Positions 57,612-64,000 of a stretch of DNA of 64,000 nt are shown piece after piece. Both the position numbers and the translations under genes were made by a program. This stretch comes from Gimesia benthica (lineage in GTDB: Bacteria; Planctomycetota; Planctomycetia; Planctomycetales; Planctomycetaceae). The stretch's first letter is position 1. Every line of letters begins with the position of its first letter. The notes below the pieces were generated by a model. The model was not told the origin of the DNA and did no database searches. It was given only the letters and a program-made list of their open reading frames with translations. The stretch is taken from the NCBI RefSeq assembly GCF_009720525.1, contig NZ_CP043930.1, positions 6,212,001-6,276,000 on the forward strand. The letters run 5' to 3'.

Positions 57612-58064
57612 TTACCCCTTCGTGATTCTTTTGAGTGTCCTATACAGGTCATCCCAATCATCGCGGGATTTCGGTTGTCCACCACGAAACCGCATCGCTG
57701 CGAGATCACGAATCTCTTCTTCGGACAGCTTTCGGTCGGTTTTTTCCATCCATTCACAGAATTCACGTAACGACTTACTGATTTCGATATTCCTGTCGTC
57801 GGCCTGGACAGTCGGAAGCCCCAGAAGCTCGGCGATAGTAGTTTTCAGAGCGTTCGCGATGCGAAGCAGGACATCTGCTGACGGTTTCTTTTCACCCTTC
57901 TGGTCGTTTTCGAGTTCCCAGATGTAAGTCTTTGATACCTCGGCCTGACTGGCTAATTGCTCCAGAGTGAGGCCGGCTTGTTTACGGGCCATCTGGATTC
58001 GATGAGCCAGTGACATCACCGACTCTTCGGAACGTAAATCGTTTTGTTGCGAACTTTTTTCCAT
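57612..58064 (-). CDS. capH: XRE-family repressor, CapH-like
   Basis: A 150-residue regulator. The HTH at about residues 20-75 (RIQMARKQAGLTLEQLASQAEVSKTYIWELENDQKGEKKPSADVLLRIANALKTTIAELLG) is a classic lambda-repressor-like fold. The C-terminal part (NIEISKSLREFCEWMEKTDRKLSEEEIRDLAAMRFRGGQP) is helical and may be the dimerisation region that holds the CapP cleavage site in known systems. ATG at 58064 is used; a shorter start at 58016 is possible. It is the first gene of a capH-capP operon, divergent from the CBASS operon. The intergenic inverted repeats at 58140-58167 are its likely operator, so it should also repress itself. Confidence 0.82.
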   Translation of the reverse strand: MEKSSQQNDLRSEESVMSLAHRIQMARKQAGLTLEQLASQAEVSKTYIWELENDQKGEKKPSADVLLRIANALKTTIAELLGLPTVQADDRNIEISKSLREFCEWMEKTDRKLSEEEIRDLAAMRFRGGQPKSRDDWDDLYRTLKRITKG

Positions 58065-58126
58065 TCCAAGAGTCTATCAAACATCATTCGTCTTGGCAAG
58101 ATTCTTGTTCGCTGGGGTTGAATAAG

Positions 58127-58154
58127 TTGGTGCATTTGGTATATTCGTTATAGT
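58127..58154 (+). promoter_or_regulatory. Candidate promoter of the CBASS operon
   Basis: TTGGTG (58127-58132) and TATAGT (58149-58154) separated by 16 bases, about 75 bases upstream of the DUF2188 gene. The -10 box lies inside the candidate operator. Confidence 0.45.
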
Positions 58155-58167
58155 TGAATATATATTC
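58140..58167. promoter_or_regulatory. Candidate CapH operator: overlapping inverted repeats
   Basis: TATATTC-N9-GAATATA (58140-58162) has perfect 7-bp arms, and it overlaps a second palindrome GAATATATATTC (58156-58167). ATATTCGTT is repeated directly at 58141 and 58162. The site covers the proposed -10 box of the CBASS promoter, so a bound XRE dimer would block it. Confidence 0.55.
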
Positions 58168-58229
58168 GTTGCGACGATTCGATTACGAATCTTCGCACAG
58201 TCACTCTCATTACTTCGAAAGGCGCGATC

Positions 58230-58463
58230 ATGACGAAGAAGGACTATCACGTTGTTCCACAAGGAGAAGGCTGGGCACTGAAGCGGGAAAATGCTCAAAG
58301 AGCATCATCGTTACACTCGACTCAGGCCGACGCCATCACAGCGGGTAAAGAACTTGCAAAGAAACAACAAACCGAACTGGTCATCCACCGGCCGAATGGC
58401 CAGATCAGGGATTCAGACAGCTATGGCAACGATCCAGTACCGCCGAAAGACAAAAAACACTGA
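58230..58463 (+). CDS. DUF2188 protein, first gene of the CBASS operon
   Basis: A 77-residue protein matching DUF2188: KDYHVVPQGEGWALKRENAQRASSLHSTQADAITAGKELAKKQQTELVIHRPNGQIRDSDSYGNDP. A GAAAGG site precedes the ATG. The family is small, basic to neutral, found in many bacteria, and has no agreed function. DUF2188 is not one of the recognised CBASS components as far as I know. Its position between the CapH-controlled promoter and the effector gene, with 44 bases to the effector start, implies co-expression with the immune genes. It could be an accessory factor or a passenger. Confidence 0.8.
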   Translation: MTKKDYHVVPQGEGWALKRENAQRASSLHSTQADAITAGKELAKKQQTELVIHRPNGQIRDSDSYGNDPVPPKDKKH

Positions 58464-58507
58464 AACGTCAGTCGTCGCCTTTGCATCTTCTTAGTAGAGA
58501 AAATCCT

Positions 58508-59641
58508 ATGTCAGTCACTTACATTCCCGATCCGACTAAGCTGTGCCTATGGGGAAAAGCCGCTGGCCGCTGCCAGTACGACGGCTGTAATCTTGCACTC
58601 TACCGAGACGGTTTGACGCAGTTTGAGTTTAATAAGGCATACATTGCCCACATCATTGCTGACAAGCCTGGAGGGCCGCGTGGCGATCCAGTGCTGTCAG
58701 AGAAGCTGAAAAGCGATCTGAGCAACCTGATGTTACTCTGCGATGCGCATCATCGATTGGTGGACATTGCAGATGTTGAGGGGCACCCGGTAGATCGTCT
58801 CCGACACATGAAGGACGAGCACGAGAAACGCATCGAACTGGTGACATCTATCGCTCCCGACCGGCAGTCACATATCGTCTTGTACGGTGCACGTATCGGT
58901 GATCACGACGTGCCGCTCACTTTCCAGAAAGCAGCAGCTGCACTGGTTCCGGAACGTAGTCCCGCGAATCCCAGGCCCATAGAGCTGAGCCTTAACAATC
59001 GCAGTATCAGTGATGCTGAAAATCGCTACTGGGAAATGGAATCGGAACATCTGCGGCGGCAGTTCCAGACTGAGGTGAAGTCCCGGCTCAGGCCAGATGA
59101 TATCCAGCATCTGTCGATCTTCGGGCTGGCGCCGATACCACTGCTGATCGAGCTTGGCAGGTTGCTTTCGGATATTCCAGCAACAGATGTGTTTCAGTTA
59201 CATCGCGAACCGCCGGACTGGGGCTGGCAGAAAAACCCGGACGCTTTTAAATATGAAGTGGGCTGCGACGGTGATGAGACATCTCAGACGGTTGCCCTCA
59301 TACTCGGGCTCAGTGCTGACGTCGTGCTGGATCGCGTCCGGCCGATTGTCGGTGAACAAGCGGCCTGCTGGACCATAACGCACAGCAACCCGGGCAACGA
59401 CTTCCTTAAGTCTCGTGAGCAGCTCCAGCAATTCAGGGAGACGCTACGTTTTGTCTTCAATGAGATCAAGAAAAAACACGGCGAAGAAGCGGAACTTCAT
59501 CTGTTTCCGGCAGTCCCCGTAGCTTGTGCAATAGAGGTCGGGCGCGTGTGGATGCCCAAAGCAGACCTACCGATCGAAGTCTACGACCAAAATCGGAGCA
59601 CGGGGGGATTCAGTCGAGCACTTCGTATTTCCAATACCTAA
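58508..59641 (+). CDS. cap5: CBASS effector Cap5-like: HNH nuclease fused to SAVED domain
   Basis: A 377-residue effector that, in studied relatives, cuts double-stranded DNA when its SAVED domain binds a cyclic oligonucleotide, killing infected cells. The N-terminal HNH domain shows the zinc Cys pair RCQYDGC (Cys22, Cys27), the catalytic AHII His48, Asn73 and the CDAHH block (Cys78, His81, His82). After a linker the SAVED domain runs from about residue 155 to the end. It includes the FGLAPIPLLIELGRLLSDIPATDVFQLHREPPDWGW block and the C-terminal HLFPAVPVACAIEVGRVWMPKADLPIEVYDQN block, the typical SAVED signature. I chose ATG at 58508 over 58481, since the extra nine residues are atypical. The CD-NTase gene follows after 15 bases. 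Confidence 0.9.
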   Translation: MSVTYIPDPTKLCLWGKAAGRCQYDGCNLALYRDGLTQFEFNKAYIAHIIADKPGGPRGDPVLSEKLKSDLSNLMLLCDAHHRLVDIADVEGHPVDRLRHMKDEHEKRIELVTSIAPDRQSHIVLYGARIGDHDVPLTFQKAAAALVPERSPANPRPIELSLNNRSISDAENRYWEMESEHLRRQFQTEVKSRLRPDDIQHLSIFGLAPIPLLIELGRLLSDIPATDVFQLHREPPDWGWQKNPDAFKYEVGCDGDETSQTVALILGLSADVVLDRVRPIVGEQAACWTITHSNPGNDFLKSREQLQQFRETLRFVFNEIKKKHGEEAELHLFPAVPVACAIEVGRVWMPKADLPIEVYDQNRSTGGFSRALRISNT

Positions 59642-59656
59642 CTAAGCGGAGAAATT

Positions 59657-61222
59657 ATGGCTGACAACCGTTTCCTCATTGTTAATACGCTCCTGCGGGA
59701 GATCGCCGAAGAACTCGACATTTCACCGTCGAAGTACAAGGAAGCGGTGGAACGATACACCAGTGTCGGTAACTGGCTGGAAGATGGCGAGTATCCAGCC
59801 GTTGTCGCCACACCGGTCATCTATCCCCAGGGATCGTTTCGGTTGGGGACGGTCGTAAAACCGCTGCGGGGCGGAGTTGAAGTAGAATACGACATCGATC
59901 TGGTGTGTAATTTGCCGGTGCGGGCGGGTGATACGTCGGCCCGGCAGGTGAAACATTCGGTGGGCGATCGCCTGAAAGAGCACGGCACCTACAAAAAACT
60001 CCTGACTAAGGAAGGACGCCGGTGCTGGACGCTGCTGTACGCGGAGGACGATGGAATCGGATTTCATCTAGATGTCCTGCCTTGTATTCCGAATCCGCAC
60101 CAGTTGATCGGCACGGAACACGGCCTGAAGGCCGTCAGCCTCACAGACCGAAACGACGATGGAGCAGTATACGGCTGGGGGGCCACTAATCCTGCTGGTT
60201 ACGCTGACTGGTTCTTCGGGCGACAGCGGCCGGTCTTTACCCAGGTGGCTGCGTTGAGGAAAACCGAACTTCAACGCCAGCACTCGCACATCTTCGCCAG
60301 CGTCGATGACGTTCCAGATCAGCTGGTGCGGACGCCTCTGCAAAGGGCGATTCAGATCCTGAAGCGACACCGAGACGTGCGCTTTTCGGGAGACGATCTT
60401 GAAGGTGACAAGCCGATTTCGATGATCATTACCACGCTGGCAGCCACCTGCTATGAACAAGAAACTGACGTTTTTTCAACGCTGGCCACATTTCTGGACC
60501 GGGTGCAGCGATACGCTGACACGGGAGTGATCAAATGCATTGACGAGCAGTGGTACATACCTAATCCGGTGAATCCAGATGAGAATTTTGCTGATCGCTG
60601 GAATGAAACCGGCAGTCGCAAACCTGATGCATTCTTCAAGTGGCTGCACTGGGTCCAAGAAGACATTGATGAGCTTCTCAACGCAGCTACTCCACTGGAA
60701 CTGAGTGACAGATTGCAGAAGGCATTCGGTGCCTCTGCAGGCAGCCGGGTTGCAAATAAGTATTCAGGAGCGATGCCCGGGGCACACCAACAACCGCAAT
60801 CTCTATTCGGTCGTGTTACCAGAGGGTTTCTGCGTTTTGATGTTGGGCACCGGCAGGCACCTCAATGGCATATCTCCAGTACGAAATACTCGGCTTCGGT
60901 TCAAGCTCGCTACACTCGACGGGGCTTCAGACCGACACCATTTGTCAGCAATTCCTCTCCGCTGCCTAAAGGTGTTGATTTGCGTTTCGAGGCCAACACG
61001 AATGTGCCGAAGCCATACAAAATGCATTGGCAGGTGGTTAATACTGGTGTAGAGGCTGCCAGAGCTGGCCAGTTGCGAGGCGACTTCTACGAGAGTAACA
61101 AGTCCGGGAAGCAGCGAACTGAGTCAACCAAATTCCCAGGGATGCATTGGGTGGAATGTTTCGTTGTCAAGAACGGTGTCTGTGTCGCGAGAAGCGGTGA
61201 ATTCGTCGTCAATATTGAATGA
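59657..61222 (+). CDS. cdn: CD-NTase (cGAS/DncV-like nucleotidyltransferase) with AGS-C-like C-terminal domain
   Basis: A 521-residue immune signalling enzyme, predicted to make a cyclic di- or trinucleotide on phage sensing. A GGAG site is well placed before the ATG. The nucleotidyltransferase motif QGSFRLGT is at residues 58-65, and catalytic acids Asp79 and Asp81 lie in EYDIDLVC with Asp139 in GFHLDVLPC. All three metal ligands are intact. The helical core (PLQRAIQILKRHRDVRF... KPISMIITTLAATCY) follows. The final 110 residues (PLPKGVDLRFEANTNVPKPYKMHWQVVNTG... FYESNKSGKQRTESTKFPGMHWVECFVVKNG) match the AGS-C sensor domain found on some SMODS enzymes. No E1/E2 (Cap2) or JAB (Cap3) gene is present, so the system looks like type I CBASS. 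Confidence 0.92.
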   Translation: MADNRFLIVNTLLREIAEELDISPSKYKEAVERYTSVGNWLEDGEYPAVVATPVIYPQGSFRLGTVVKPLRGGVEVEYDIDLVCNLPVRAGDTSARQVKHSVGDRLKEHGTYKKLLTKEGRRCWTLLYAEDDGIGFHLDVLPCIPNPHQLIGTEHGLKAVSLTDRNDDGAVYGWGATNPAGYADWFFGRQRPVFTQVAALRKTELQRQHSHIFASVDDVPDQLVRTPLQRAIQILKRHRDVRFSGDDLEGDKPISMIITTLAATCYEQETDVFSTLATFLDRVQRYADTGVIKCIDEQWYIPNPVNPDENFADRWNETGSRKPDAFFKWLHWVQEDIDELLNAATPLELSDRLQKAFGASAGSRVANKYSGAMPGAHQQPQSLFGRVTRGFLRFDVGHRQAPQWHISSTKYSASVQARYTRRGFRPTPFVSNSSPLPKGVDLRFEANTNVPKPYKMHWQVVNTGVEAARAGQLRGDFYESNKSGKQRTESTKFPGMHWVECFVVKNGVCVARSGEFVVNIE

Positions 61223-61419
61223 GACATGCAGTACAGAATGTACAATCTGCTGGTATCAGGGGCAGCGACGTCCACGTTGCTGTGCCTGGATACCGCACAG
61301 GCACAGTGGCGGCAGCAGCCATAACGTTCAGGGATTTCGACCTGATCGGCCGTCGGAGAGTGGGCCGAATGTGTTCCAAGGCCTGGGATTGGTTGCACCA
61401 GCCAAAGTAAACAGGCGGA

Positions 61420-62757
61420 TCACTCCGTATAAGCTGGATCCGCACAATGCAGGTTCTGGGGCTCATGTCGAGAGTCAAATAATCGTACAGTGATAAATAC
61501 AGTCAACCATGCTATTAGTAAACCCAGAAACAACGACCGCGCAACGAGAACGTTATAGAGACTATGCAGTCCCATCGAAGCTAATACTGAAAATAGAATC
61601 AGAAACGTATATTCAAAGATGTCTGTTGGCGGTTTATGTGAATTATCGTCCGGATTTTCTATAAGATGATAAAAACAGGCTGCAGAAATTGTTGTCCAGC
61701 AGCCATGCAACATTGCCACTGAGAAGAATCGCAGCAAATAGATCGAGAGTGGCATTTCCTGGGGCTGATACATCTGGGAATGGTACATCACTCCTTCCAC
61801 AATACCGAAGCCGAGCCCTGACAGGGCTCCCACAAACAGGCCTCTCTGCTTCCAGTCTCCTGCGGTAGATTTTGCCACGTACATTACAGGAATGAATTTC
61901 AATACTTCCTCGCATAAAGCGACACTCGAGAACATTGCAACAAAATGGTAAAAGAAAGGTAGGCTCGCTCCCAGATCATCTGGAGAGATCTGGTTGTAGC
62001 CATTTCCGATTAACCAGGTTAGACAGAGAAAAATTTTGAAACGCCCTCCGCCGGTCTTCATGACTTCCGAAAATGGAGTACCTGCATATTTGGTAGCCAT
62101 CTCCTGGAAGAAAAAGAGCAACGGAATTGCAATGATGAATGTAAAAATGAAGGAACCGATCCCGATCCCGTAATCATTTTCCCCGGATTTAATCAATACA
62201 GAGAAGAGAATGCCACCGCAGATTGTCGCAATGATTGCAAGAAACCAGGGACTATCAGGAGTCGAGCCAAAGTTTGGTAGCAAAAACGGAACCATTATCA
62301 TCAGGTATAAGATCCAGCCCGGGTTCATGTATTGTTTTAAATCCAGGATATTCTGGAGATAGGGTTCGAATGCGTCATTTGCTCCGTAGGCAAAATTGGG
62401 TGGAGGTTCTGATGAGTTGCTAGGCTGCCCCTCTGTATTTTCTGAGATTGATTTCCTTTCTCCCCTTGATTGAAGGGTTAACTTTTCCGGAGCCGAATTT
62501 GCCTGAACACTATCCGTGATGGAAGTAAGAGGAGGAGGTGGTGGAAGTCGTGATACGGCAACAGAAATAGCGTCTGCGAACACTTCCTTCCACTCTCTAA
62601 GTGGTTTCCACTCATTCCCACCAACTGGACAAGCAAGGTTATCCGGAAAGAGCTCAAGTGTCCTGATACGTTCGCGTACGATTTCAACGTCAAATGGTCC
62701 GTCTGGTATCTCGGCTTTTGCGATCCACCATTTGGGATCGACTGGTCCAACTGACAT
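61420..62757 (-). CDS. PrsW-type intramembrane protease with N-terminal GYF-like domain
   Basis: A 445-residue membrane protein. The first 60 residues (KWWIAKAEIPDGPFDVEIVRERIRTLEL... EWKPLREWKEVF) form a GYF_2-like domain, then a Pro-rich linker (PPPPPL), then about eight membrane helices of the PrsW/CAAX-like protease family. Characteristic motifs: EEVLKFIPVMYVAK (Glu-Glu-x3-Lys), GFGIVEGVMYH and, further on, LHGCWTTISAACFYH and MGLHSLYNVLVA, all predicted active-site helices. PrsW in Bacillus cleaves an anti-sigma factor. It is convergent with the CD-NTase gene. Whether it belongs to the defence island is unknown. The next gene upstream has a similar linker. Confidence 0.85.
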   Translation of the reverse strand: MSVGPVDPKWWIAKAEIPDGPFDVEIVRERIRTLELFPDNLACPVGGNEWKPLREWKEVFADAISVAVSRLPPPPPLTSITDSVQANSAPEKLTLQSRGERKSISENTEGQPSNSSEPPPNFAYGANDAFEPYLQNILDLKQYMNPGWILYLMIMVPFLLPNFGSTPDSPWFLAIIATICGGILFSVLIKSGENDYGIGIGSFIFTFIIAIPLLFFFQEMATKYAGTPFSEVMKTGGGRFKIFLCLTWLIGNGYNQISPDDLGASLPFFYHFVAMFSSVALCEEVLKFIPVMYVAKSTAGDWKQRGLFVGALSGLGFGIVEGVMYHSQMYQPQEMPLSIYLLRFFSVAMLHGCWTTISAACFYHLIENPDDNSHKPPTDIFEYTFLILFSVLASMGLHSLYNVLVARSLFLGLLIAWLTVFITVRLFDSRHEPQNLHCADPAYTE

Positions 62758-62830
62758 TACTCAAGTTCCTTTGTGGGCAGATAATCTAAAATGTGCTTTG
62801 GGCTTTTCCAGATGCATTTCTGGAAAGAAA

Positions 62831-64000
62831 TCAAGAGCGTGTATTACTTGAGTAGATGTATATGGCTGCGATTATGATTAGCACAAAGACGATTCGACCT
62901 CCGGTCTCTCCGAAGATACTTTGAAGAAATCCAATGATCACACTTTTGATGTCGGAACTATTTTTGACAGGTTGTTCATTTGATTCTTTTGAAACTGAGG
63001 GCTTTTGAGGGGGAGATTTCTCTGTGGAAACTGGAGCGTTCGATTTGTCTGTCTGTGTGATATCATAGTTATAAATCGAATAATCTCGTTTCAGCGGGTT
63101 TTTATCTTTTGCAGTTGGAGATTTCTGTTCAATCTGTCGCTGCAGTTCATCAGTGATCCCCCTGTAAAAAGTCAACATCGACGTGGGGCCGTTATCCAGG
63201 GGTTGATTGTTGAAGTGTGTAATGATCCAGCTGTCAATTTTCCATTCATCCTTGACTTCTAATAAATGAAAATAACCATTCAGGGTGAAAGTACCACCAG
63301 CTTCGTCAGGCATCGTAGATCGGTAACCAACTAAATACCCACCGACATCGGGAGCAGCTTCAGCTTCGTCAGTCAGTTGAATGTATTCAATCTCTTCTTC
63401 GTCTTCCTGTGATTCTGGAAGTTGCTTGAGAAGAGTTTCGAGAAGCTCGAACTGCCGAATAATCGGCATCATGTTAGATGTGGTATATTGTTTTGCTTCA
63501 TCGGGAGTATCAGCGGCCAGAAACTCACTACAGACATCCCGTGGACCAGTTGGAAGAAATGCAACGGCAAGTCCAGCCAGTTGAATCAGGGCCAACGGAG
63601 ATCCGGCTAGACAGGGGACTAACCAGCTACCAGGGCTCTTATTAGTCTCCGTAATGGATTCAAACTGTTCCTGCTGTTTCTCAAGAAACAAGTACCAGAA
63701 CGCGAACGCAAATCCCCCCAGTAGTAGTAGTGAGGCAATTAGGGAGCCTTGCGCGATCTGATCAAAAAAAATATCTGCGATGAGCCAGCCAATCCCCAAC
63801 CCCACGGGCCCCCAGACTGATATTTTCTGTTTCAGTCTTTTGCTGTTAATGGCGATTAGAATCCCCAACCACAGAGGGCTGAAAAGAAATCCCAGGTACC
63901 AGAGATGAGTCGGGTTCCAGGGAACTTTTCCTAGTTTTTGTGATGGTAACGGAGGGGGAGGCGGGATCTGTTCAGATCGATCTATAGTTTCAGCAAATGC
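62831..64000 (-). CDS. Membrane protein with Pro-rich linker, partial (5' end beyond the window)
   Basis: The frame is open to the window edge, so the protein begins outside. The first visible residues AFAETIDRSEQIPPPPPLPS mirror the GYF/linker junction of the PrsW neighbour (VFADAISVAVSRLPPPPPLTS), so an N-terminal GYF-like domain probably lies upstream. Four hydrophobic segments follow (HLWYLGFLFSPLWLGILIAI, GPVGLGIGWLIADIFF, LIASLLLLGGFAFAFWYLFL and SPLALIQLAGLAVAFLP). Next comes a soluble part of about 200 residues with GGYLVGYRSTMPDEAGGTFTLNGYFHLLEVKDEWKIDSW, resembling a lipocalin/NTF2-like nuclear-transport-factor pattern, and a C-terminal helix. Function unknown; likely co-transcribed with the PrsW gene, 73 bases away. 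Confidence 0.75.
   Translation of the reverse strand, partial: AFAETIDRSEQIPPPPPLPSQKLGKVPWNPTHLWYLGFLFSPLWLGILIAINSKRLKQKISVWGPVGLGIGWLIADIFFDQIAQGSLIASLLLLGGFAFAFWYLFLEKQQEQFESITETNKSPGSWLVPCLAGSPLALIQLAGLAVAFLPTGPRDVCSEFLAADTPDEAKQYTTSNMMPIIRQFELLETLLKQLPESQEDEEEIEYIQLTDEAEAAPDVGGYLVGYRSTMPDEAGGTFTLNGYFHLLEVKDEWKIDSWIITHFNNQPLDNGPTSMLTFYRGITDELQRQIEQKSPTAKDKNPLKRDYSIYNYDITQTDKSNAPVSTEKSPPQKPSVSKESNEQPVKNSSDIKSVIIGFLQSIFGETGGRIVFVLIIIAAIYIYSSNTRS

Noticed and set aside
61219-61410. A 63-residue frame after the CD-NTase gene
   Set aside because: It overlaps the CD-NTase stop, has no ribosome site and resembles no protein family.
1-64000. CRISPR arrays, rRNA or tRNA genes
   Set aside because: No regularly spaced repeats and no complete tRNA cloverleaf or rRNA segment were found; the tRNA-Ser-like stretch at 53151 is only a 3' fragment.

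Overview
The window looks like chromosomal DNA of a planctomycete, most likely Gimesia or a close relative. This is inferred from gene families, not from a database search. The diagnostic families are a DUF1559 prepilin-like protein, PSCyt1/DUF1549/LamG/DUF1553 and DUF1592 cytochrome-like proteins paired with DUF1501 or DUF1552 proteins, Ser/Thr kinases with PEGA or LRR domains, an ECF sigma factor next to a kinase, and a type I sulfatase.

Layout. 1-5.2 kb: end of a tripartite RND efflux locus (permease, then TolC/NodT-type lipoprotein, each followed by a strong terminator). 5.2-6.4 kb: a RAYT (HUH/Y1) element with 17-bp inverted repeats abutting a truncated HlyD-like gene. 6.4-24.2 kb: ordinary planctomycete genes (DUF1559, ECF sigma plus Ser/Thr kinase, Gfo/Idh/MocA oxidoreductase, SGNH hydrolase, DUF1592-DUF1552 pair, kinase-LRR, glycosyltransferase). 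Three of these are broken by one apparently missing base, each beside a G/C run. 24.3-26.6 kb: a decayed flavin monooxygenase and a decayed FixJ-type regulator joined head to head, then IS remnants. 27-34.6 kb: PAS-GGDEF-EAL protein, two unknown genes, an internally deleted IS and a five-PAS FixL-like histidine kinase. 35.5-42.9 kb: IS3 fragments, then PSCyt1/DUF1553 and DUF1501 genes. 43.2-52.1 kb: a more GC-rich mosaic with a sulfatase behind a GntR/FadR-type operator, gene fragments stitched together by IS3 ends (DUF932, WD40, GH94), an orphan ectoine synthase, an ATP-grasp enzyme, an HDAC-family deacetylase and an S41 peptidase.

53-64 kb: a defence island. A tyrosine recombinase is followed by an unknown 369-residue protein and then a CBASS locus. 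The CBASS locus has capH (XRE repressor) and capP (ImmA/IrrE protease) on the minus strand. These are divergent from a plus-strand operon of a DUF2188 protein, an HNH-SAVED effector (Cap5) and a CD-NTase with an AGS-C-like domain. The shared upstream region carries overlapping inverted repeats suited to CapH. In the known systems CapP cleaves CapH after DNA damage, derepressing the operon; the CD-NTase then makes a cyclic nucleotide that switches on DNA degradation by the SAVED nuclease. A PrsW-type membrane protease and a membrane protein that runs off the window follow in convergent orientation.

The best leads are the CBASS locus with its DUF2188 first gene, the unknown gene beside the integrase, and the orphan EctC neighbourhood.
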